From positions 992,001 through 1,056,000 of the forward strand of contig NZ_WMCD01000001.1 of assembly GCF_010994275.1 (NCBI RefSeq): 64,000 bases of DNA, in the 5' to 3' direction. Every line of letters begins with the position of its first letter. Position 1 is the first letter of the stretch. The position numbers were made by a program, and so were the translations under genes. Under the pieces are notes generated by a model. That model worked only from the letters and a program-made list of their open reading frames with translations. It did no database searches and was not told the DNA's origin. This document shows positions 57,401 to 64,000 of the stretch, piece by piece. This stretch comes from Cyclobacterium jeungdonense. Lineage in GTDB: Bacteria > Bacteroidota > Bacteroidia > Cytophagales > Cyclobacteriaceae.

Positions 57401-58032
57401 ATATCCCTTCCATGCGTAAAGGCCTGTGCACCCAGGTCTTGGCTCATTTGAACCGCCTGCGCATCGGTATGGACATTTACCTGGCTAAAATCCGCCCCAA
57501 AACCGCTTTCCATGCCTTTCCGTGTCGTTGGATCCATGGCCGATCCTCCGGATTTTTGGGAAATCTGTGATTCTAGATGGGTATTGATTTCCGAATCGGC
57601 ATCTTCCTTCCTTTGAACCATCCCTGCACCCTGCTCTCCAGGGAAAGCATGCTCCCCGGGCAGGGCATCCCAATACACCTCTTCTTCCTGTTTTTGAAGC
57701 ATTTCATCTTCCGGAGCAGGTTCTTCGTCCGCTTCTGAGCGGAATACTGGCGTCACATTGGCCGCAAGGGGCAGTGGTTGTATGTCAACTGCCGGGTGCG
57801 CCTTTTTTTGGACCTCATTCGCTGTTTTCTCCTGTGTTTGCAAGGAGTCAGTTTTTTCCTCCAGTTGGGATTCAGAAGATCTCTGAACTACTTGATCTGC
57901 CATGGCATCTGCCTCTTGCTCGTATTTGTCCCCGGGCTGCCCCACCTGAAGTTTTGCCTGGAAGAAATCACCACTCTGCTCCGCTGCGGGAGCGTGATTG
58001 GGCTTGCCTGATGTCCGTTGAAATACTTTCAT
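54478..58032 (-). CDS. Giant DUF4157 protein with HNH-like motif and beta-repeat tail (candidate eCIS cargo)
   Basis: An 1184-residue protein in four parts. (1) Residues 1-150: low-complexity, Gln/Glu-rich with recurrent VQRS, LQTQ and VQRK steps. (2) DUF4157 at about 165-245 (FSQVNVHTDAQAVQMSQDLG and HLLAHELTHTIQQG, a HExxH zinc motif). (3) About 300-480, where VDHIVELQLANWN near 393-405 and NMELLDSSKNSSSGS near 412-426 resemble a His-Me finger (HNH) nuclease core. (4) About 660-1184: glycine-rich beta repeats, several containing DIPGI. DUF4157 is a marker of eCIS-associated proteins. Effector status, nuclease activity and the role of the tail are inferred. No signal peptide. Confidence 0.85.
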   Translation of the reverse strand: MKVFQRTSGKPNHAPAAEQSGDFFQAKLQVGQPGDKYEQEADAMADQVVQRSSESQLEEKTDSLQTQEKTANEVQKKAHPAVDIQPLPLAANVTPVFRSEADEEPAPEDEMLQKQEEEVYWDALPGEHAFPGEQGAGMVQRKEDADSEINTHLESQISQKSGGSAMDPTTRKGMESGFGADFSQVNVHTDAQAVQMSQDLGAQAFTHGRDIYFNEGKYNPSSQSGQHLLAHELTHTIQQGASSSVQPKMIQKEGDEELDPPEMQPETGVLDDGAKTITFDAIPVPGFKLLDHRGSLYTSKAPLKRKNNYTRGKTNQRDGVWKTEIDPTSIKNQLIDLYENHHHTLPTAETTHVFKAAISGRSVNPTYIGNIDTVSQELTTPVWGKNKAFRNFDVDHIVELQLANWNTETWPNTLPNMELLDSSKNSSSGSTIRGQITDKLTSFIERHGSEFPGGDGYFKNNYTLVFTQAESLDGGDNEITENEFWTKRQIETAEHLDAIEVGNLSDIGNEGEVRIFPNESGGLGKRFVWTGEESSVGSDERNWLGNPFRIVNKHFNTLGDGVENTPNLGSISVNIPSSDNIWDPWPEDKIFEVTRYPGSKYAGYVTKQSIKSSLYGLRIKKASPVEIIELELMPNGIEAYGHIMPNIPIFEGSPIEFFISNGEIRVSKTFPFDQINVPSPFEITGSSLTIFASSENGLGLTGQTDFAINQVGEGHISATASTTGGFALEGAFNFDSELFDPAEINVEYKENTWTIGGEIGIPEGKVRGVKSATITASYSENNFSASGEAELDIPGIERGSMDIQYGEAGFSIGGNFDLSSDIPGITGGNVEARVSKPAGAETYEVFVSGTAQPDIPGITTSLAVTYENGALTIEGSASYSRGMLSGTVEVGATNRPIGEDGQPAGEPDESMRVYGGGELTLQLTPWLAATAGVRLLPNGEIEVNARLASESYEVFRRREFNRNLFRVPTIEIPLFAIPLGPRSIGLVAQIGGGLDFTAGFGPGELRNLSAEITYNPEREEETTVAGHGEFAIPADAGLTLRGDLGLGVSIAIASLSGGIELTGTLGLEGEALAEVDVNWSPQTGLALDASGRITVNPKFIFEINAFARASLGIGFLSISETWRHNLAAYEWGPGIQFGIVFPVHYREGEPFDMSFDDIEVIYPDLDVVDMAKGLALDIKDDLFA

Positions 58033-58050
58033 GGCAGTACTAATTAAGAA

Positions 58051-59397
58051 CTATTTCTCCAGGCTATATAAATCCACCAGGCTAAAAAGATCCAATTGGT
58101 TGACTTTTTTGTTTTCGATATTTTGATAGATATTATCTAATTGCTCCTCATTGGTTTTAACCAGTTTGGAATCAGCCTCAGCACTGGTATAGCCAGGGTG
58201 TCCCCCCCCTCTCCACATGATATTATCCGGATTGGACTGATGATGCAAATCTTTTATCAGCACGCCTAAAAGAGATTTTTCTTCGCCTTTTTCTATCAGG
58301 TGTTTTAATCCGGCCGTGTGCCCAACTTCATGCGGAATGGTATTCACATCCGCACCGGATATTATATCGACAATATACTTTTCGTTCAAATAGACGATGG
58401 TTCCATAAAATGGGCCTTTGCCATATAGCCCCTTCACCTTTGGGTGGGAATCATCCAAAACCACTAGTAAATGTTCCTTTCCAAGCTGCAAATCGGTTAA
58501 TTTTGAAATTGCCCGAATGGAAGCGGTAGTAGTAACCTGGTACTGAATCGTAATACCCATGACCTCCTTTTCAATGCTACCCTTAAAACTGTTTTCGATT
58601 TGACTTTTAGCGGCGGTAGCGAGGCCAGTGGTATTCATTCCCATATTGCTGCTTTTGTTCCAAACCGCTCCGTCAAAACGTAAATGGATAGCCGCCCGAA
58701 TGGTTCCCTTATCTATCGCCTGGTACCGTTCGCTTTTACGCCAATGACCCTGAAGGTTTTTAGATTTCAGCCCCTTTTGCTGGATGGTATGGGTGAGTTC
58801 ATGTGCCAGGAGATGCTTTCCCGCTTTGGTTTCAGGCTGGTAGTTGTTTTCATTGAAGAAAATATCATTTCCATAAGTGAAAGCATGCGCATGCATTATT
58901 TTATTCATCAACTGGGAGGATGCATTGGTATGCACTCTGACGGCGCCAAAATCAGCCCGAAAAGCTCGCTCCATTGATTCCCGCGTATCGGCTTCAAGAA
59001 GTCTGCCCCGGCCCTTTTCCAGACGAAGCAGCGGTTCGATTTTTTCCGCATTCCGCTGCCTGCTAGCATCGGAAGCTTTTTGGTCTGCCTTGGTTTGAAG
59101 CGATTCTTCTTCTTCCTGCATCTGAACCTCTTCCTCGGTCTGGCTCATCACTTGTTCTTCGTCAGATTCGATCATCTGAACTTGCTCTTCATCGGATTGA
59201 GTCATCTGAAGGTTATCCTCCGTTTCCTGTTCTTCCGGCTGCTTTTGCAGTAAATTTTCTGATGATTCTTCCTCTTTTGAAGCTATTATTTGTTCGGAAC
59301 CCATATTGCCTGAACTGAAAAACGGATTATCCTTCCTGTGATGAAAAAACGGATTCATGACCCCCACCGAAGATTTTCTATAAACTGCCTTTTTCAT
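58051..59397 (-). CDS. DUF4157 protein with C-terminal metzincin-like protease domain (candidate eCIS effector)
   Basis: A 448-residue protein. The N-terminus has an unusual acidic, Gln/Met-rich tract (about 45-105, with SDEEQVQMIESDEEQVMSQ). DUF4157 covers about 135-215 (FGAVRVHTNASSQLMNKIM, HLLAHELTHTIQQKG). The C-terminal part contains NTIPHEVGHTAGLKHL near 349-364, a full HExxHxxGxxH metzincin zinc signature, and PDNIMWRGGG near 390, a likely Met-turn. Two zinc motifs in one chain are notable. It is encoded 12 bases after the tape-measure gene. Target unknown. Confidence 0.87.
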   Translation of the reverse strand: MKKAVYRKSSVGVMNPFFHHRKDNPFFSSGNMGSEQIIASKEEESSENLLQKQPEEQETEDNLQMTQSDEEQVQMIESDEEQVMSQTEEEVQMQEEEESLQTKADQKASDASRQRNAEKIEPLLRLEKGRGRLLEADTRESMERAFRADFGAVRVHTNASSQLMNKIMHAHAFTYGNDIFFNENNYQPETKAGKHLLAHELTHTIQQKGLKSKNLQGHWRKSERYQAIDKGTIRAAIHLRFDGAVWNKSSNMGMNTTGLATAAKSQIENSFKGSIEKEVMGITIQYQVTTTASIRAISKLTDLQLGKEHLLVVLDDSHPKVKGLYGKGPFYGTIVYLNEKYIVDIISGADVNTIPHEVGHTAGLKHLIEKGEEKSLLGVLIKDLHHQSNPDNIMWRGGGHPGYTSAEADSKLVKTNEEQLDNIYQNIENKKVNQLDLFSLVDLYSLEK

Positions 59398-59409
59398 GAC
59401 TTTAATAAA

Positions 59410-60909
59410 TTACCATTCTACCAATATTAATTTTGAATGCCAGGGAAGCTTTACCAGGGATAAATTCCATGGCAAGCTTTCCAATAATATATCCTGAGGC
59501 TTTCGCTCCACATTAAGATGATCAGCCGATGATTGGATGACCAATTTACCCCTGCGATTAATAAATTCGTTTCGGACGGTATCCTTTCCCGTGCTTTTTA
59601 GTTTTTCCCAGTGTTCTAGTAAAGAACCTAATAACTTCTCCGTCTTTTCTTTGATGATGTCCGGCAACTTAATTTCCCGTGCAATCGGTATTTGCAAGGG
59701 AATTCCACAAAGGTATTTTTCGAAAAGCAGCTCAAAATCAAATGGGTTTTCCTCCCTGTTAGCCAGGTAATAAAGTGAAAGAACGGCCAACTCCTTTTCA
59801 AGTAGTTTCCCCTTTTCATCCAAAAACCCGCAATCGGCAAAAAAGGCTTTCAGAAACGGGTGAATCAAAATCAACCCGGCACAATCCACATAATGCCCCT
59901 CTTCCTGAAAATTCACTTGTTTTTCTATTTCGTCGAGCTCTATCTGCCTAAATGGCTGCTTTTCGGGTACAAATTCTGGATCATGCCCCCCAAATACCAC
60001 TTTTTCGAAAAATGTACCCCAAACCCGTTTATCTTCCGTTGAAATCAAGGGGAGAATGGCATTTTTCAATCGGCTTTTACTTTCCTGAGAGAGATTATCA
60101 CCAAACCACTGGGTCATTTTTTTTGTCTCCTCCGTCATTTTTAGGTGATCAAAAGCCAAGGCAATCAAGATTCCTACCGGTAGATTCCGTTCCTTCGACG
60201 GGAATCTTTCTAAAATTCCTTCAATTGTCGGTTTTTCCAGGGTCCCGCAGTCTTTCAGAACTTCCCAAAGAACAGCACTAAGCTCCGAAACGGAATATTG
60301 TGAAATCAGTCGATGCCGTACCTGAGGGAATTGCAGGATATATAAGAAGGATTTCCACTTCCTAATGTTTTTTAGTTCAGAAACCAGGAATACCAGCTGA
60401 AACCTTTCTTTTGCCAGCTGGCTTTCCAACCACCAGGGTAATAATCCAGTTTGAAGGAAATGCAGCCAAGCCTCAAAAAACCGCTCATCTTTTTGCCTCA
60501 GCTGTGGACCTTTCTCTATTTTTTCTTTGGGAAACGGTTCATTTATATTTCCCGGGGAGGTTGCTTCCCCATTTTCTTGATACCTGTAGGCAAAACTTTC
60601 AACGGAAGAACGTAATTCGGGCAATTCACCGATAATCTCATTCATTGCCATGCGAATGGGCCTCTCAAAATTCGCCTCACTGAAAAAATCATCCGTTTCG
60701 AACTGCAGATCTAAGGAAAGCCGGGGTATCTCCATCGTTTGTTTGCCCAACTGTGCTTCCAATTCATCAAAATAAGCCTCCAGATGAGGTAAAATTTTCT
60801 GATAAAAAAAAGTTGACGCCTCTCTTTCCATGAGGTTGCCTGTTTCCTTCGAATTGGTAAAAATGTCCAGGGTAATTTTTTGAATAATATGGTTGCCATT
60901 TTTACGCAT
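59410..60909 (-). CDS. Contractile injection system tape measure protein
   Basis: A 499-residue protein. The N-terminus HIIQKITLDIFTNSKETGNLMEREASTFFYQKILPHLEAYFDEL (recognised piecewise by HIIQKITLDI, MEREASTFFYQKILPHLE) is the usual start of the CIS tape measure family in Bacteroidota eCIS. The C-terminal region includes NAGLILIHPFLKAFF-type sequence (CAGLILIHPFLKAFFADCGF), IAREIKLPDIIKEKTEKLL and SLPWNLSLVKLPWHSKLI, also typical. In eCIS this protein sets tube length. It is preceded by a 258-base gap with a hairpin. Confidence 0.88.
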   Translation of the reverse strand: MRKNGNHIIQKITLDIFTNSKETGNLMEREASTFFYQKILPHLEAYFDELEAQLGKQTMEIPRLSLDLQFETDDFFSEANFERPIRMAMNEIIGELPELRSSVESFAYRYQENGEATSPGNINEPFPKEKIEKGPQLRQKDERFFEAWLHFLQTGLLPWWLESQLAKERFQLVFLVSELKNIRKWKSFLYILQFPQVRHRLISQYSVSELSAVLWEVLKDCGTLEKPTIEGILERFPSKERNLPVGILIALAFDHLKMTEETKKMTQWFGDNLSQESKSRLKNAILPLISTEDKRVWGTFFEKVVFGGHDPEFVPEKQPFRQIELDEIEKQVNFQEEGHYVDCAGLILIHPFLKAFFADCGFLDEKGKLLEKELAVLSLYYLANREENPFDFELLFEKYLCGIPLQIPIAREIKLPDIIKEKTEKLLGSLLEHWEKLKSTGKDTVRNEFINRRGKLVIQSSADHLNVERKPQDILLESLPWNLSLVKLPWHSKLILVEW

Positions 60910-61126
60910 AATTGATTTGATTCGTAACTATTTTTCTGTATTTTTATTCCTGCATAGTCGCAAGACAAAGCATATTTTACTGGCAATTAAGTATGGAATA
61001 GGAAGCAGTCGTAAAGTCAAAATATCTGGAAATTGCGCGTTCTTTTGTGTTGTTTACATCACTTTTGAGTCGTTGCGTTACTAGATTAGAGATTAAAGTC
61101 TGTAGAACTAGGAAAGAAGCCCATGA

Positions 61127-61164
61127 GGGACCAAGCGTCATCCGGAATTTGTACGTTTGGTCCC
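61127..61164. other. Hairpin between the 880-residue gene and the tape measure gene
   Basis: GGGACCAA (61128-61135) pairs with TTGGTCCC (61157-61164), with an extra CGT/ACG pairing inside. It lies 4 bases past the stop codon at 61168. On the minus strand it is followed by TCATGGGC, not a T run, so it is a poor intrinsic terminator; processing or attenuation within the operon is possible. Confidence 0.5.
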
Positions 61165-61167
61165 TTT

Positions 61168-63810
61168 TCATAGCCGGATTTTTTCTGCAATGCCATCAAT
61201 TACCCTTCTTCTACCTCCTGTCCTAGGCCCCTCGATGTATATGTCGGCTACATCTGTCCAATCCTCCATCAATGTTTCCATACTGGCCCTATCTGCTTCT
61301 CGGGTCAAAACGATGAATAAGGAAGCTTTTGTAGCCTGTTCCTTTTCATGCAATTTAGAGCGCAAGTTCAGAAAACGGAATATCAAATCACTGGTATTAC
61401 TGGTGTTTCGATAGTCATTAATCATTTCTATACTAGCCCAACTACCCGTCACCCAGTCTCCCGTCAGGTAAAGTTGATGGCTGATTTCCGATTGCTCCAG
61501 GACATTCCGAATCTGAGTGATGATACGTTGCAGTGAGGCAGGCAAATCGTCGAAGGTTTGGGGTATTCTGGGCTTATTACTACCGGTAAACCGTGCATCC
61601 GTTTTCAACTGTTCAATCAACCAGTACCACTCCCGCCACTTTCCTTTATATTCCCCATAATCGTCATCTTTGTTTACGGGAGCAAATTCTTCCTGCAGTT
61701 GAAGGTAGGTGGAGGATCGGTATTTTCTGACCTCTTCACAACGAATGGCATCCAATCTGAAGGTCTGGTCTGCTTTTTCCATGCCATCCTGGGTATAGGT
61801 GTACAGCGGACTGTTGATATTTAAGGTTATATCTACGAAACCAATCCTGAATTCATCGTCAAATGGCCGGCTAATCACCAGTCTTTTAAGCACTTCGTCA
61901 AAATCAAAAACCAAACCATCTGGAAAGCGTTCGTTTAGCGTTTCGGTGATGGCATGCATTCTGCGTCTCGCTACGGCTTCCAGCGGAATAGTCAAGGTAA
62001 CCGGACCGCTGATCATCGGATGTCCATTGATAACGTAATCTCTCACCACCAATCGGTAATTTTCTGGTTGTATGCCGGATCGGCGGGGGCTTCCTTTCAG
62101 ACTCCGGGAAAGGTTGTTCAAATATTTTAAACTACTGATCCATGGATAACTACAAGCCGCCACTCGGATATGGCCAAAATTCGTTTCTCCGGAAGCAGCC
62201 ACGACCCGGTAGTCCAAAGCCAAATCCCCAAATACCTGATTTTCATTGCTTAATAGGACATACGTTCCCGATTTCGGTACTCCGCCAATTGAACGGAGCG
62301 AGGGATGCTTATCCAGAAATGCGCTGAAATCCGAAGAATTGACCGTGAGATCAAAATGATATACCTTAAAATCCAGACCGAACTGTTTCACCATGGATTG
62401 AATGGATTGAAACGTACTTTCCGCATCTGTTTCCAAATGTCCTCCAATCAGGTACCGGTCAAGCCCGTTATACTCCATGAGTAAGGGATTGCTTCCCATA
62501 TCGTAATGAAAACTTACGGGTGCCGCTGGCCATTGCCAATGGAAGGCAAGTTCCGGATTAGGCTGATAATAAAAAGGAATGGAAGGAAAACTGCCATCTG
62601 CATGATTCAGTCCACTTGGAATGATCCGCAACCCACCGCTCACATTAAGATCAAAAGAATCTAGCAAGTGGAAAATTTTTCTTATTAGGGAAATGATTTT
62701 ATTCTGCTGAAGTTCCGCATCGGACAAGGCTGGTGAGGGATAAAAATCATGTCCGAAGGCCTGGTCTTCTATTTTACCAAGAAGCAGGTGCTTTGGAAAA
62801 GCATTTACATCTGGATTCGGCCAGCTGTCGAACTCCACCAGGGCCTTCAATAACTTGTTAAAAGTCCCGATCAAATCCTTCATGAGAAGGTAACGATACT
62901 GTTGGTATTGATAACTTTCCTCTTCCTCTATGCTAAAATGCAGAAGAAGCAATTCATCCAATTGACTAATTAGGCCTGCAAGAGAGGCGTCTTGCTGCAG
63001 TAAAAAGCCGAATTCTGAGCTAATAAGATGCAAACCAGCCTGAAGATCAGCCAGGGTATTTCCTTCAAAAATGGCTTCTCTGTACAATCGGTCCATCTGC
63101 AGCATAGAAAGCGAATTCTCTTTTTGGTGGACTACTTTTAGCAGTTGGAGTGAAGATAATGCATTCAGGGCCTCACCTACTTTTCGCTTTCGCAAAAAGA
63201 TAGGGTCATGACTAATTAGACTTTCCGCTTGCCCTTCATCCATCAACAGAATTCTCAAGCGGCTTACTTGTTCAATACCCTGATTGTCGCAGTTGATATC
63301 CCCACATATGTCCTGCGGTTTGGGGTAACACTCCAAGTAAAGAAGAAAAACTTTGTCTTTCCATCCTGGTAATTCTTCCAGCAGTTGTGCTTCTTCGTCG
63401 CCTTCCTGACAAAGTTCCCACAGGGGCATTTGTTCACCTCCAGGAAAAAAATAAGGAGTATAGTTGGCATTTTCATCGGAAAATTCACGAAAATGGGAGT
63501 AACTTAGTCCCTCGATGCCAATGGTGTTTTCCAGAGGTTCGGATTCCGGTACCTCTTCGTGAAGCAAAAGCAGATCACCGTCTGTTGTAATTCCCACTCC
63601 CTGATCGATGGTCACCTGCGGCACTTCTCCCCCCTCATCAAGGGAAACTTTAAACCCATGAACGATTCCGACGCCATGAAGCGCCAATCGCGTCAGCCGA
63701 TCCTGGTCTTCAAAGTAGGAAATGGATTCGTTTAGCTGCGTGTGGGTGAGTACCTGGTCAGCCTTGTAACGTCTGTAATTGTAAATAACGGAACTCAGTT
63801 TGTTTGACAT
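61168..63810 (-). CDS. Large protein of unknown function in the eCIS operon, 880 residues
   Basis: Cytoplasmic-type protein without signal or membrane segment. The N-terminus (YNYRRYKADQVLTHTQLNES, RLTRLALHGVGIVHGFKVS, VTIDQGVGITTDGDLLLL) looks like a small beta domain that I associate with eCIS and phage-tail-neighbour proteins in Bacteroidota, without a defined function. A second stretch SFHYDMGSNPLLMEYNGLDRYLIGGHLETDAESTFQSI (part) and LTVNSSDFSAFLDKHPSLRSIGGVPKSGTYVLL (part) reads as a structural domain. Two cysteines pairs occur in CGDINCDNQG. It sits between a cut-off upstream gene (11 bases) and the tape measure gene. A baseplate, fibre or cap component is possible. Confidence 0.8.
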   Translation of the reverse strand: MSNKLSSVIYNYRRYKADQVLTHTQLNESISYFEDQDRLTRLALHGVGIVHGFKVSLDEGGEVPQVTIDQGVGITTDGDLLLLHEEVPESEPLENTIGIEGLSYSHFREFSDENANYTPYFFPGGEQMPLWELCQEGDEEAQLLEELPGWKDKVFLLYLECYPKPQDICGDINCDNQGIEQVSRLRILLMDEGQAESLISHDPIFLRKRKVGEALNALSSLQLLKVVHQKENSLSMLQMDRLYREAIFEGNTLADLQAGLHLISSEFGFLLQQDASLAGLISQLDELLLLHFSIEEEESYQYQQYRYLLMKDLIGTFNKLLKALVEFDSWPNPDVNAFPKHLLLGKIEDQAFGHDFYPSPALSDAELQQNKIISLIRKIFHLLDSFDLNVSGGLRIIPSGLNHADGSFPSIPFYYQPNPELAFHWQWPAAPVSFHYDMGSNPLLMEYNGLDRYLIGGHLETDAESTFQSIQSMVKQFGLDFKVYHFDLTVNSSDFSAFLDKHPSLRSIGGVPKSGTYVLLSNENQVFGDLALDYRVVAASGETNFGHIRVAACSYPWISSLKYLNNLSRSLKGSPRRSGIQPENYRLVVRDYVINGHPMISGPVTLTIPLEAVARRRMHAITETLNERFPDGLVFDFDEVLKRLVISRPFDDEFRIGFVDITLNINSPLYTYTQDGMEKADQTFRLDAIRCEEVRKYRSSTYLQLQEEFAPVNKDDDYGEYKGKWREWYWLIEQLKTDARFTGSNKPRIPQTFDDLPASLQRIITQIRNVLEQSEISHQLYLTGDWVTGSWASIEMINDYRNTSNTSDLIFRFLNLRSKLHEKEQATKASLFIVLTREADRASMETLMEDWTDVADIYIEGPRTGGRRRVIDGIAEKIRL

Positions 63811-63821
63811 GGCCTATATGA

Positions 63822-64000
63822 TTAGATGGTTCCTAAATTCGATCTTCCTAATATTATGGTATCCCTAAGAGCATTGCTTTCATCTTCCATTTCACAGTTA
63901 TAAAGCGTGCCTGTGGGATAAATGGAGCGTAATTCAGTTATTGTTTCAATAAACTGTCGGTGGGAAGTGTAACTTCCCTGACTCAACCCTTTTAGAAATT
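63822..64000 (-). CDS. C-terminal end of an eCIS-operon gene (cut by window edge)
   Basis: The minus strand is open from the window edge to a TAA at 63822, giving the last 58 residues (ending RDTIILGRSNLGTI). It is only 11 bases from the next start codon and on the same strand, so it is the preceding operon gene. Family not recognisable from this fragment. Confidence 0.65.
   Translation of the reverse strand, partial: FLKGLSQGSYTSHRQFIETITELRSIYPTGTLYNCEMEDESNALRDTIILGRSNLGTI

Noticed and set aside
51422..64000. Prophage or R-type pyocin instead of eCIS
   Set aside because: DUF4157 proteins, an eCIS-type AAA+ ATPase and the tape measure family point to eCIS; no integrase, terminase, capsid or holin gene was found. 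The missing upstream part leaves this not fully closed.

Overview
The window looks like chromosome from a Bacteroidota member of the Cytophagales, probably close to Cyclobacteriaceae. This rests on a SusC/SusD pair, GSCFA and DUF5683 proteins, a split rpsF-rpsR-rplI operon, the Bacteroidota-type -7 promoter motif TAnnTTTG, and a contractile injection cluster of the kind known from Algoriphagus. No tRNA, rRNA, CRISPR array, insertion sequence or prophage was seen. Everything was read by eye; no search was run.

Layout. 1-11 kb: an alpha/beta hydrolase cut by the window edge, a DUF4440 lipoprotein, then a minus-strand block with priA, a YyaL/DUF255 protein, a GSCFA protein, the ribosomal operon rpsF-rpsR-rplI, a coiled-coil membrane protein, a methyltransferase and apaG, with ung on the plus strand. 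11-20 kb: housekeeping minus-strand operon UPF0173 hydrolase - parA - parB - DUF5683 - dapB - lepB, then pyrG followed by yidC. 20-24 kb: a 2-keto-3-deoxy sugar-acid operon (kinase, aldolase, GntP permease, FAH-family enzyme). 24-32 kb: susC, susD and a Tat-exported phosphocholine-type phospholipase C. 32-38 kb: a five-gene operon (ethanolamine-type permease, glutamine-synthetase-like ligase, iron alcohol dehydrogenase, class I glutamine amidotransferase hydrolase, aldehyde dehydrogenase) that reads as a complete gamma-glutamylation route for ethanolamine. 38-51 kb: mixed genes (deoxynucleoside kinase, Hpt protein, two gamma-glutamyltransferase-family proteins, GH13 branching-type enzyme, ABC exporter, FAD amine oxidase, DEAD-box helicase, DoxX protein). 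51-64 kb: the downstream end of an extracellular contractile injection system (eCIS) operon.

How genes work together. In the eCIS segment (transcribed right to left) a cut-off protein and an 880-residue protein of unknown role precede a tape-measure protein, two DUF4157 proteins that look like cargo, a TPR protein, the AAA+ ATPase and a peptidoglycan peptidase. Sheath, tube and baseplate genes must lie beyond position 64000. One DUF4157 protein ends in a metzincin-like protease signature; the other carries an HNH-like motif and a long beta-repeat tail. The phospholipase, SusCD pair and ethanolamine operon are adjacent and together suggest use of phospholipid head groups.

A further item not explained by genes is a family of about 80-nt intergenic repeats with three copies (435-543, 20701-20772, 28568-28647), one carrying a 25-nt hairpin insertion.
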